Assembly: GCA_013423325.1 (NCBI GenBank)
Contig: BLJB01000076.1
Span: 1-56,804 of the forward strand
Direction: 5' to 3'
Source: Usnea hakonensis
Taxonomy: Eukaryota; Ascomycota; Lecanoromycetes; Lecanorales; Parmeliaceae
Length of the DNA: 56,804 bases
Shown: positions 48,623 through 56,804 of the stretch, piece by piece
Numbering within the stretch: the first letter of the stretch is position 1
Layout of the letters: every line of letters starts with the position of its first letter
Program-made: the position numbers and the translations under genes
Notes under the pieces: generated by a model
The model's input: the letters and a program-made list of their open reading frames with translations, nothing else
What the model was told of the DNA's origin: nothing
Databases searched by the model: none

Positions 48623-49798
48623 CTAGCCATTGTCATGCTCATTTGTCTCCTCCTCTTCCTCATAGATTGCATAGCCATCTGGGGGAACATCAGCCATATA
48701 TGCATGGGATTTGCCATGCTGGAAACGACGAGAGCTTGAGTACTGCTGTGCAGAGCCACCTTTCTGATCATTGCCATCGCGATTTGGTGTAGAAGCCTGG
48801 GGATTCGGCTGGCCATACCACTGTCTCTGCTGAGATTTCTGTGCCATTTCATACCAAATGGCCGTCTTTGAATCTACTTGCTCTATGAACTGACCAATAG
48901 TAGTGCTTGCCTGTGGCTCCGGAATATGGATTCGTAGATTCACCGCAAACTGGTTCCAAATCATAGTGAGTTGATTATGGGTGGAGTGTAATTCGGCTGA
49001 TTTGGCCAAATGGAGCATTTGCTGGATGAAAGCCCGGGGAGTGGTGTGACGCATGTCGTTTAGGCTATACATTTGGCCTACCATTTGTGACAAGGCCACT
49101 GCTGTTCTCGTCTTGAATCGCTTTATGAGAGTGGTGCACCACCGGTCCAGATTCGTGGTGTTGTCACGAAGGAGATCTCGTTCCAAATCAGTCAATTCCA
49201 TTGAATACCACATGAGGGCTGATCCACGAAAGCACGAAGAGACGACTGCTTTGGTGTCTTCTTCTCCTCTTTGCACGGCCAAATCTTTAAGGCGATTCGT
49301 GAAAATGTAGACATCCTTGTAGAAGACATGCTTGCCAGCATTAACAACAGGCCCATTTGATCCATTTAGTCCATGCTCTTGTTGATACTCAGGATCAAAG
49401 TATCCCACCTCTTCTGCACGCAATTGCGGGCCTGGCGGTGCGGGGAAGGATTGGTCTGGGGGCTGATTTGAAGCCTGATTTGAATGCTCTAGAGGCTGTA
49501 GTGAAAGATTCTGAATGCTGGGAAAAGGGCTGTTTTCTTGGCGATTTGCAGTGTAGTTTCCGAATCGCTGTTCTAGCCTAGCATCTACCGCAGCTGAAAT
49601 CATAGTCATAAAACCCTTGACTTGTTCAGGCGAGAAGCCTGGGATCATGGAGGCCTGTACAACTGGTGTAGTATTGGTGACAGGCACCACCTCTCCGCCT
49701 GTTTCTCCAACACCGTCATAGTGTTGTCCACTTCCTTCACCGCTTGGTGGGCTTTCTGGTTCCACAGTGGGCTGACGATTCTTTTGCTTAGGAGCCAT
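48623..49798 (-). CDS. Gag protein of element C, intact
   Basis: 391 residues, starting about 200 bp inside the 5' LTR. The N-terminal 110 residues are Pro/Gln/Ser-rich and disordered (MAPKQKNRQP...). A region with GFSPEQVKGFMTMISAAVDARLEQRF follows. The retrotransposon gag/capsid-like domain spans about 150-290: VYIFTNRLKDLAVQRG, AVVSSCFRGSALMWYSMEL, LIKRFKTRTAVALSQM, then TPRAFIQQMLHLAKSAE. These fit the helical Ty3/Gypsy gag fold. There is no CCHC knuckle; the tail is Gln/Arg-rich (QKSQQRQWYGQPN) and ends in an acidic EEEEETNE patch. It has no stop or frameshift. Gag should assemble a particle that packages the element RNA; enzymes must be borrowed. Confidence 0.85.
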   Translation of the reverse strand: MAPKQKNRQPTVEPESPPSGEGSGQHYDGVGETGGEVVPVTNTTPVVQASMIPGFSPEQVKGFMTMISAAVDARLEQRFGNYTANRQENSPFPSIQNLSLQPLEHSNQASNQPPDQSFPAPPGPQLRAEEVGYFDPEYQQEHGLNGSNGPVVNAGKHVFYKDVYIFTNRLKDLAVQRGEEDTKAVVSSCFRGSALMWYSMELTDLERDLLRDNTTNLDRWCTTLIKRFKTRTAVALSQMVGQMYSLNDMRHTTPRAFIQQMLHLAKSAELHSTHNQLTMIWNQFAVNLRIHIPEPQASTTIGQFIEQVDSKTAIWYEMAQKSQQRQWYGQPNPQASTPNRDGNDQKGGSAQQYSSSRRFQHGKSHAYMADVPPDGYAIYEEEEETNEHDNG

Positions 49799-49990
49799 GG
49801 CAAATGATGAATGGAATAGCGAATGGCCTATCGAAAGGATCGCTGTAGGGCCGTTTCGTGTAGAGACTCAGGGGATGAGTGAGTAACTGGTGGAGGAGCG
49901 AAATTTGGTGTTGAGGTAGATTTGTGGCCTCTGGGACTGAAGGCACTGGTTTGGGAGCGGAAGCGACTAATGACTGCAAGCACCGTTATG

Positions 49991-50002
49991 GTGTTGCTAC
50001 CA
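49991..50002 (-). other. Putative primer-binding site of element C
   Basis: TGGTAGCAACAC on the coding strand, two bases inside the 5' LTR. A TGG start is the usual complement of a tRNA CCA end. The tRNA cannot be named from here. Confidence 0.5.
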
Positions 50003-50004
50003 AT

Positions 50005-50176
50005 TGTCAAGGACTAATATGAATGGTTTCATAAAGTGGTGGTTTTATTGATAATATTGAATGTGTGCCAGAAAGAGTATCTACAGTGCACCGATATGTG
50101 TGCGGAGTGCCAAGGCGCCAAGCCACGCTAAGCCTAATTGGAAACCCTGAGAAGGAAGCCTTGGCATACCGTGACA
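50005..50176 (-). repeat. Element C 5' LTR (172 bp)
   Basis: Identical to the other LTR. Followed by the target copy CTCGT at 50177-50181. Confidence 0.95.
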
Positions 50177-50181
50177 CTCGT

Positions 50182-52800
50182 AATCTACTTGGGCTAGAGC
50201 CATTTCCTCTCTCGCCATTTCCTCGAGTTCTTTTATACGACGGGCAAAGGTTGCGGTATCGATCTTATTATTAGTCCTCGGTACTCGTATATACTCTTCA
50301 TACCCGCAGCGAGGGTGAAATCCTTTGTTAAGGAAGAATAGTGAAAATCCTGTAGCAGCGGAGTCGGCATTATTCGCAGTAAACTCGGAGAGTGAAAGCC
50401 ATTCAGGCCAGTTATCTTAGTTATAATTAATATAAGTTCGCAAGTATTACTTAAAGATAGCATTAACCCTCTCAGTCTACCTATCAGTTTCAGGATAATA
50501 CGCGGTTGACAAAGTATATATGATCCCTAAGGTTTTACAGACGTAAGACTAAAATTCATTAACAAACTAGGTTCCTCTATTACTGGTAATACTACGCGGC
50601 AGTCTATGTAGTCGGTATATATAATCGATAAAGAAATGTGCGAATTCTCGAGCTTCGATCCGATAATTGATAGCGATAATATGGCGTTCCTTTGTTAAAC
50701 GGTCCACTACTATATAAATAGCGTCTTTTCCTTCGACTTCTAGTAATCCTATAATAAAATTAATAGTAATATCTTGCTAACGGTACTGCGGAATATCTAA
50801 TAGGGCTAGATATCCTGCCTTCGCGGTTCTCGGTATCTTACTAGTACGATAGACAATGCAGTTTCTTATATAACGACGTATATAGCGCTATATTCTTAGC
50901 TAGTAATATCCTCGATATAGTAACGTATAGGTATTTCCTGACCCTGGGTGACCGGCGATAGGTTTATCGTAGTATAGTTATATAAGGCGTAGATGCAGTA
51001 GTTCAAAATCTGGGATATAGCGACGATCTCGATAATATAACTTACCCTTATACTCTTTATATTGGGCTAAACTTAGGTATTTGGATTTTCTAGATCCGTT
51101 TCTTAAGGCTGCTAAGACTTCTCGGGGTACTAGATCTAACGCGTTTCCTTTAACAAACAATTCTTCTATACCCGGGTCTTCGATATGGTCGTTCTATCTG
51201 ACGATCTCTTTACTTCGTGGCTTATTCTTAGGTATAGCTTCGTTAGTAATCTGTCCTTCCTGGACTTCCGCGGACTTAACTCGCTCGTTCTTATGCTAGG
51301 ACTTATTTCTTAACTTAGGCATTATATAGTTCTTATTTCTCGACTTAGGTCTCACTTGGTTTCTCGCTTAGTTTCGTATTTGTATAGGGGCCAGGTATAG
51401 GTCTACTTGTGCCAAATATAACTTAATCTTTGATATGATCTCGGACTTAACTCGCTCGTCAAGGTTCTCAGACTTTAAGAGTGTTTGATTTTATATTTCC
51501 AGGATCTTATCCCCCTCTTTAGGGAGGTCTCCTGACCGACGAATCAACGTATCTAGCTTTTCTCCTTTGGTTCCGGGGCGGTAGCGTAACAGGAAGTTGA
51601 ACCGGGAAAGATACTCAGCCTAACGGGCTTGACGTTGCGATAATTTCTTAGAGCTTATAAAATACTCTAGTACTCGGTAATCGGATAGTATTTCGACTTA
51701 TTACTGATTACCTTTAAGCTCGGTACGCCAATATTTAAAGGCTAAGATAACTGCGAGTAGTTCTTTATCATAGATCGGATAATTCATTTGCGCGGGCTGG
51801 AATTTCTTGGAGAAGTATATATAAGGGTATAGTACTCCTTTATTATCATACTGAGATAATACTCCGGCGGCAATATAATTCGACGTATTAGTCTCTACGA
51901 CCGTCTTCTTCTCGTAGTCGAAATATATAAGGATCGGTCTTAAAACGAAAGCTCGCTTGAGGTCTTTAAAGGCTTACTTACAAGCCTTAGTCCATTAGAA
52001 TAGTTAGCCTTTAGGTTTCTTCGTCGCTTCTATTAATGTAACAGTAATCTTCGAGTAGTCTTTAATAAATCGACAATAGAAATTAGTAAACCCAAGGAAA
52101 GCCTGCAAGTCCTTCAAGTACGATAGTAACTGCCATTCAACGATGGCTTAAATCTTCTCAGGGTCCATATAGATTCCTTCAGTAGTAACTATTAATCCTA
52201 AGTACTTTACGGCGGTAACATGGAATTCACACTTAGTAATATTAGCTTGTAATCCGAATTCTCGCAGACGTTATAATACTAAAGAAATATGTCTTCGGTG
52301 TTCTCTGATACTATTACTATAGATCAAAATATTATCGAGGTACGTAGTAGCAAATTCGTCCAAAAATTCTCGCAGAGCATCATTAATATATCTCTGAAAA
52401 GTCGATGGCCCTCCTATAAGGCCAAATGGTAGAACGAGGTACTCGTATAACCCCCATCTTATAGTAAAGGCTATTTTCTATTCTTCTCCTTCCGCTATAC
52501 GAAGACGGTTAAAGGCAGCGATAATATTAATCTTAGAAAAGATCTTGGCTCGGTATACTCGCGATAAGGTTTCTTTAATTAATAGTAGAGGGTAACGATC
52601 TTTCTTAGTAAGCTTATTGAGTTTTCGATAATCGATATATAGACGTAGCCCACCCCCCGGCTTTTTGACAAAGAGAATCGGGGCGGCGGCTAGAGAACTA
52701 CTAGCACGAATGAACCCTTTATCCAGATTCTCTTCAATGTACTGCTTCGCGACTTATAACTCGGCTTGCGATATTCTATATATTTACTAATATAGTGGCG
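50182..52800 (-). pseudogene. Element B RT, RNase H and integrase relic
   Basis: Minus strand from 52800 down. RT: KGFIRASSSLAAAPILFVKK, GGGLRLYIDYRKLNKLT, LPFGLIGGPSTFQRYIND, and YLDNILIYSNS in place of YLDD. RNase H: ETNTSNYIAAGVLSQYD and YDKELLAVILAFKYWR. Integrase: GKLYYRDRRYIPD, HPG (zinc region), INFIIGLLEVEGKDAIYIVVDRLTK, TSNRGT and YYPETD. Stops lie where Trp or Gln is expected. Element C interrupts the sequence at 50176, inside the integrase C-terminal part. Confidence 0.88.
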
Positions 52801-53569
52801 ACGATCCTGGTTTTAGTAGTACCTTATAATCATACGGACGATAGGGAGGAAGCTGATTTGCTTCTTTCTTCGAAAACATATCTAGGAACTCGTAGTACTC
52901 CTCGGGGAGCTTATCTGCGGGGTTAACTTCGGTTTTTGGTACTAGGGCTTTCTCAATATCTCGTATACTAGCGGAAAAAACCTGAAACCCGGGATTCTTT
53001 CGACTTCTTTTAAGCCATATATCAAAAGGGGCGGCGGCAATGAGACTGATATCTAGTAACTTGGCTGGGACATCGGGAGCATCGCTCCTCGCTGGGATAT
53101 CGGGAACAGCGTTCCTCGTAGAAACATCGGGAGTATTGCTCCTCGCTGGGACATCGGGAATAGCGTTCCTCGCAGAAACATCGGGAGCATCGCTCCTCGC
53201 TGGGACATCGGGAACAGCGTTCCTCGTAGAAATATCGGGAGCATTGCTCCTCGCTGGGATATCGGGAACAGCGTTCCTCGTAGAAACATCGGGAGTATCG
53301 CTCCTCGCTAGAATATCGGGAACAGCGTTCCTCGCAGAAACATCGGGAGCATCGCTCCTCGCTAGGACCTCGGGAATAGCGTTCCTCGTAGAAATATCGG
53401 GAGCATCGCTCCTCGCTGGGACATCGGGAATAGCGTTCCTCGCAGAAATATCGGGAGTATCGCTCCTCGCTGGGACCTCGGGAATAGCGTTCCTCGCAGA
53501 AACCTCGGGAGCATCGCTCCTCGCTAGGATTTTTCTTAACTTGTAACTTGTAACTTCGACAGTATTCAT
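52787..53569 (-). pseudogene. Element B pol linker and N-terminal RT segment, still open for 260 codons
   Basis: The longest surviving frame of element B. Residues 16-168 are 18-residue tandem units (see the repeat). The rest carries KRSRKNPGFQVFSASIRDIEKAL, then LPEEYYEFLDMFSKKEANQLPPYRPYDYKVLLKPG, the conserved lead-in to Gypsy RT (Y.DVFS..A..LPPHRP.DH.I.L..G). It escaped stop codons because it has few CAG, CAA or TGG codons in frame. Confidence 0.8.
53066..53524 (-). repeat. 54-bp tandem array (about 8.5 units) in element B pol
   Basis: Each unit codes 18 residues built from two 9-residue halves, ARSDAPDVS and ARNAIPDVP, so there is also a weaker 27-bp period. Units differ mostly by C/T or G/A changes, for example Ala/Thr at residue 5 of the first half and Ala/Thr at the start of the second. 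The + strand copy also reads through, but that is only a shadow of the repeat. Confidence 0.9.
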
Positions 53570-53590
53570 GGACTTAGATAACTCAGGTTC

Positions 53591-54110
53591 TTAGTCTTCT
53601 TTGTCTAAAGGCTCGAGGTATCCCTCTACGGATACTACTCGTTGGTTCGGTAAATAGTAACTTCGACAATACTTAGATTCAAAAATAATAACATTCTCGG
53701 CCCAATGAATATAAGGGTTATAGGTTCTTAACCACGGTATTCCTAAGAGTATAGGGTAACGTCCTAGCTTCGTGATAAACATTTGCAACATCTTAGTATG
53801 TCCTCCAAAAATAATAGAGACTCGAACGGTATAGGTGACCGCGCCGGAAGAGATACGACGTCCATTAATAATAGAAATAGTACGAGGGAACTCCAGAGCA
53901 TGAAAAGTAAGGGCATGTTTTTGCGTAAAGGTCTCGTTAATAAAAGATCTGCCAGTAGTACCGCTATCAATTATAGCTTAACTTTGAATAATTCTATTAC
54001 TAGTAGCTACGGTATATAGAAGAATAATGTGCTTATATTCTAATAGATCAGTATATAGAGAAAATGACGAAATAACGAGATCCTTTTTATTTGATCCCTG
54101 AACGCGACTT
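53591..54110 (-). pseudogene. Element B aspartic protease relic
   Basis: Minus strand: AIIDSGTTGRSFINET at about 53985-53938 keeps the DSG catalytic triad of retropepsins. The strand then runs toward RYPILLGIPWLRTYNPYIHW near 53760-53700, which matches the ILGxPWLxxxNPxIxW block at the end of the domain. Stops and likely small shifts separate it from gag. Confidence 0.75.
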
Positions 54111-55440
54111 AATTTAGGGATACTCCATTTCCCGACTCGGAAGGACTCGAACTCGAACTAGTGCTTGGGGTAGTGGTAACGATATTGGTTTCTGCGATAC
54201 GAAGATTTTTTTTATTACCACTTGGGTAGTTAATTGTAATATACCCCGGTTACCCGCAATATAGATATAATCCTTAAGTTCGACGGTGGGCTTTCTCTTC
54301 GGGAGATAAAGGTCCACGTATAACTAACGTATCTATAGGGCCAGGGTAAGTACCGGTAGCAGTGCTGAGAGTGGTGCTAGGGGGTCGGGTTGAAACTTAG
54401 ACCGTATTGGCGGTAGCAGGAGTAGTAGAGATCCTGGAATTCCGAGGGCGTAAGGTATTACTAATACTGTTACCCTGAGCTATACGGGATCTATAAGCTT
54501 CGATAAGACGGAAGTGGTTTTTAATAGCTTGGAATTCTTTGACTAACTCCTCGAAGTTAAGCTGAGGCATATTATAGTAACGGTGGTATAGACGATCGAT
54601 ATATTCTTGGGAGGTATTAGTTTCTAGTAATACGCGTACTTGTTTCTCGTCTTGCTTACTATCGATAGCTAAGAGCTAAAATTCCGAAAACTAGGTAGAG
54701 AAGGGGCGATTATCTTAAAAGTACCCTTAGAGCTTTCTTATTGTATACTGGTCTTTAAAAGGGTTACTAAAGGCTAACTTAAACGCCGTAAATAATTCTT
54801 CAGTATTAATATAGTCTACCGACCTATCTATCTTAATCTTGAACTTAAATCTCTTACGTGCGTCGCCGCTTAAGCGGCCTAGAACGTAGCGAAGTTTATC
54901 TTACTCGGTAGGGTACTAATCGTAGTTAGATATAAGTTTTATACGAAGGTTACTGTCACGGTATGCCAAGGCTTCCTTCTCAGGGTTCCCGATTAGGCCT
55001 AGCGTGGCTTGGCGCCTTGGCATTGCGCACACATATCGGTGCACTGTAGATACTCTTTCTTCCACACATTCAATATTATCAATAAAACCACCACTTTATG
55101 AATCCATTCATATTAGTCCCTGACAGTTACTACGGAACTTAGTAAACTGATCTCGGGATCTATTAAAGGGCTTAGGGTCGGGGTACTTAGATAAGCGACT
55201 AATATAGGGCTCGGGACGCGTAATTGGAATAGAGGGACTAGACGATAGCGTAGTATTATTTAAACGACGGATTTTAGTATAGGCGACTCGTAACTCAGAC
55301 TGAAGAGCTTATATCTACTCTTCGCGTACGGTAGTAAGAGTATTAAGTCGTTATTCGACTTGCTATATCCACGTACTGGCTTAGACTTCGTTAGAGACGG
55401 CATCTTTAGATTAGCTAGTAATTGAACTCCCTAATATAGC
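54111..55440 (-). pseudogene. Element B gag relic with zinc knuckle, split by a solo LTR
   Basis: Minus strand: a gag-like helical region (KLRYVLGRLSGDARKRFKF, LFTAFKLAFSNPFKD, SQEYIDRLYHRYYNMPQLNF) and a knuckle at about 54275-54225 reading YLYCG-stop-PGYITINY. That is CxxCxxxxHxxxxC with two Cys and the His changed to Tyr and a Gln changed to a stop. Interrupted at 54954-55125 by a family C solo LTR. Confidence 0.8.
54949..55130 (+). mobile_element. Solo LTR of family C with GTTAC target duplication
   Basis: LTR at 54954-55125 (172 bp), flanked by GTTAC on both sides. It reads TGTCACGG...CCTGACA on the +, so its sense is opposite to element C. About 9 of 172 positions differ from the LTRs of element C, four of them transversions, so it came from a different copy. 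A solo LTR is what remains after recombination between the two LTRs of a full element. Confidence 0.92.
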
Positions 55441-55483
55441 TAGAAAGCTAGCCATTAAAGGGATTGGTAAAGGTACGATATAA

Positions 55484-55673
55484 TATTATAGGTCACTAGT
55501 TGCTACTCTAATTAATAGCGGATTGTATCTATTTACTATCCTAAGGACTTAGAATATCGTACAAGGAGAGAAAACAAAGGGGAATCCTACTTAAGCAATA
55601 TATTCGCCTAGATCGCATATCGCATATATCCCACATGCACCTAACATCCAACACAAGTATGCTACCCGTGACA
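55484..55673 (-). repeat. Element B 5' LTR (190 bp)
   Basis: Begins TATTATAGG (RIPped form of TGTCATGGG) and ends CCCGTGACA. The target copy CGTAT follows at 55674-55678. Confidence 0.92.
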
Positions 55674-55678
55674 CGTAT

Positions 55679-56004
55679 CAAGGAAATTCACGCGCTACGG
55701 AATTAACTAATAGAACGTTAGCGAAGCGTAACCGAATTATATACGAGGTTATATAATAAGAAATATTAAGCCAAATCCTTTAACGAAGGAGATATAATAA
55801 TATTATTAGCGAAGAACCTGAAGTAAAAGAAGCTAAGTAAGAAGCTTTTAGATAAAGTAATTAGGCCTTTTATCGTTAGAAAGCGAATAGGTACCCAAGC
55901 TTACCGCTTAGCACTTCCGCTAATCTACCAAATCTACGACGTCTTCTATATATCCCTATTAGAACTCTACCGTCGTAGAGACAATAGTTAAATGCCTATA
56001 TATT
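55679..56004 (+). pseudogene. Element A integrase C-terminal remnant
   Basis: Continues the frame left at 47465: KEIHALRN, then after several stops AYRLALPLIYQIYDVFYISLLELY, the AYRLxLPxxxxIHxVFHVSLLExY block that closes Gypsy integrase, with both His now Tyr. The trace ends near 56000, just before an A/T-rich simple tail. Confidence 0.8.
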
Positions 56005-56217
56005 TTTTTTGAATTTTTGAATTTGAATTTATACGTCGTGTCTACCTAAACTTCGAAAGGTAATTACGGGATCCTTTGACTCTTATCAACTCGTAGCAAG
56101 AAAACCATTTGATACCATCGTCTTGCGTATGTGCCATCAGGGAAAAACCTTACCACTTCTCTACATATATGTTGCTATCTATGTGTAGATCTGAATACCA
56201 CTTTAGTTGTACCTCCG

Positions 56218-56795
56218 TTAGGGTTTCTTTATTACTTGTATTCCTCCCACTGCGATTTCCTTCTCTAAAGCTTGAATCTTGGCAATCTCGGTCCGGATTT
56301 GGATTGACTCCTCCTCGCTGAGTCCCCGGCCCTGGTTCGTGCTCTCCTTAATCCTTTCTCGGAGTATAGCTTTTAGTTCTTCGGGTCTACTCCTTTGGAT
56401 CGAGGCCATAGATTCCTTCGCCTTCGGCTCCCCCTCCCCTCCTTGGCTCCCNNCTATTAATATTGACCGTAGAATGGCCTTTTCTTTACGAGCCTCCTCG
56501 CTATATATCTCTTTATCTTAGCCTTGAACTGGCAGTCTATATCATATGCGGTATGGCCTTTCTTCCCGCACGCCGCGTATCCCGGGGCTGCTGCCGGTGC
56601 TACCATTATATATGTTCGGGTGTCGTGCGTCTGATTACATTCTGCGTACCGTACTTCGTTTTTGCACGTTCTCGCGATGTGACCATATTCCTGGCACTTG
56701 TAGCACCTGGTTAGGGAGGCCGCCTGGTCGAACCTCTCTACAGCTTTCATTTCCTTCGCTTCAACGAGTCCGTTTAGTATTAGGGCATCTGCCAT
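56218..56795 (-). CDS. LINE ORF1 zinc-knuckle protein, partial and gapped
   Basis: From 56795: MADALILNGLVEAKEMKAVERF, then CCHC knuckles RCYKCQEYGHIARTC and AACGKKGHTAYDIDC, with YAECNQTHDTRTY between them, which would be the third knuckle with Cys changed to Tyr at its ends. The frame stops at 56457. Across two N bases (56452-56453) it may continue as a 63-codon tail (SRPEELKAILRERIKES..., ending 56218). The knuckle triplet is typical of ORF1 of fungal Tad/CgT1-like LINEs. The 5' part is outside the window and the join over the N bases is uncertain. Confidence 0.6.
56452..56453. other. Two undetermined bases
   Basis: NN within the LINE-like sequence. They hide whether the two ORF1 pieces are in one frame, and suggest a collapsed or joined repeat in the assembly. 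Confidence 0.95.
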
Positions 56796-56804
56796 CTCTG
56801 GGGT

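Larger units (their letters stand above)
48170..50176 (-). mobile_element. Element C: gag-only (TR-GAG-like) LTR retrotransposon, intact
   Basis: 2,007 bp bounded by two identical 172-bp LTRs, each TGTCAAGG...GTGACA on the + strand, with a perfect CTCGT duplication. The 1,663-bp interior holds one intact minus-strand gag ORF and no RT, protease, RNase H or integrase. A primer-binding-like site follows the 5' LTR. Base use is normal, with abundant CpA and TpG, in contrast to element B on either side. Identical LTRs and the lack of RIP point to a recent insertion, so pol functions must have come from another element in trans. Known gag-only LTR elements were described in plants as TR-GAG; I know of no described fungal family like this. 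Confidence 0.9.
47466..55673 (-). mobile_element. Element B: Ty3/Gypsy chromovirus, RIPped, inserted in A
   Basis: 8,208 bp with 190-bp LTRs at both ends, coding strand minus. Removing element C and the solo LTR, each with one target copy, leaves about 6.0 kb, a normal size for Gypsy. Order in coding sense: gag, zinc knuckle, protease, a tandem-repeat linker, RT, RNase H, integrase and a chromodomain at the C end of pol. The chromodomain marks it as a chromovirus. Internal frames contain many RIP-type stops. Confidence 0.92.
42600..56004 (+). mobile_element. Element A: RIPped Ty3/Gypsy retrotransposon, split by element B
   Basis: Gag, zinc knuckle, protease, RT, RNase H and integrase traces run in order on the + strand from about 43.2 to 47.46 kb. 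The integrase C-terminal part resumes at 55679 after element B, in the same frame across one copy of the CGTAT target site. Coding is destroyed by many TAG/TAA stops from CAG, CAA and TGG codons. The left boundary is approximate and the right end is cut by the LINE-like sequence near 56005. No LTR pair is visible, so the element is incomplete or extends beyond view. Confidence 0.8.
56003..56804 (-). mobile_element. LINE-like (non-LTR) element, 3' part, runs off the window
   Basis: The coding strand is minus. ORF1-type zinc knuckles at the right edge lead to a short C-terminal segment, a spacer of about 200 bp and a (TTCAAAAA)-like tail at about 56003-56032, next to element A sequence. No ORF2 endonuclease or RT lies between ORF1 and the tail, so the copy is either internally deleted or an ORF1-only non-autonomous type. 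The left boundary is inferred from the tail and the end of the element A match. Confidence 0.5.

Noticed and set aside
53040..53546. Open + strand frame of 168 codons with Leu/Ala/Gly repeats
   Set aside because: Exact antisense of the 54-bp array coding the element B linker; open only because the unit has no stop in that frame.
1..56804. tRNA, rRNA or CRISPR features
   Set aside because: I saw several GTTCGAA-like words but none with matching acceptor and D arms; no rRNA signature; direct repeats are LTRs or coding repeats, not spacer arrays.

Overview
The window looks like a contig segment from a filamentous ascomycete (Pezizomycotina). Genes have short introns of 48-85 bp. The families are typical of that group: a Zn2Cys6 regulator, a DUF3176 membrane protein, a patatin/NB-ARC/TPR STAND protein, a BBE-like FAD oxidase and a GT34 glycosyltransferase. 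Repeats at the right end carry the CpA-to-TpA scars of repeat-induced point mutation (RIP). I could not fix the genus.

Positions 1-42.2 kb are ordinary gene space with long intergenic stretches. Left to right: a secreted protein of unknown family (139-1389, -); an NmrA-like pseudogene (about 3.9-4.3 kb); a small secreted Cys protein (5166-5753, +); a decayed gene (about 6.0-7.3 kb, -); mitochondrial malate dehydrogenase with five exons and a GC-AG last intron (8997-10309, -); a secreted metalloprotease-like protein without a proper HExxH (11175-12336, +), tail-to-tail with a bicovalent-FAD BBE-like oxidase (12599-14589, -); a conserved fragment (about 15.4-15.7 kb, -); a GT34 glycosyltransferase (17009-18528, +); a SAM methyltransferase (19303-20115, +); a DHA1 drug/proton antiporter (21708-23358, -) behind a Zn2Cys6 factor (23976-26287, -) that may regulate it; a 1068-residue patatin/NB-ARC/TPR NLR of the PLP-1 type (28421-31904, -); UPF2/NMD2 of the nonsense-mediated decay pathway (33423-37440, -); a small 8-Cys Ser/Thr-rich surface protein (38672-39357, -); and a DUF3176 protein (40370-42160, +). 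I rebuilt the exons by reading splice sites against the reading frame. The genes do not form one obvious cluster; the only suggestive pairing is regulator plus transporter.

From about 42.6 kb to the right edge the DNA is a nest of retrotransposons. Element A is a heavily RIPped Ty3/Gypsy copy on the + strand. It is split by element B, an 8.2-kb Gypsy chromovirus on the - strand with 190-bp LTRs and a perfect 5-bp target duplication (CGTAT). B is in turn broken by a solo LTR of a third family (duplication GTTAC) and by element C. C is a complete 2,007-bp LTR element with two identical 172-bp LTRs, a perfect duplication (CTCGT) and one intact gag ORF of 391 residues, with no protease, RT, RNase H or integrase. 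C is free of RIP while its host is riddled with it, so it is a young gag-only (TR-GAG-like) non-autonomous element. This is the most unusual thing I see here. A LINE-like ORF1 fragment with two N bases closes the window.
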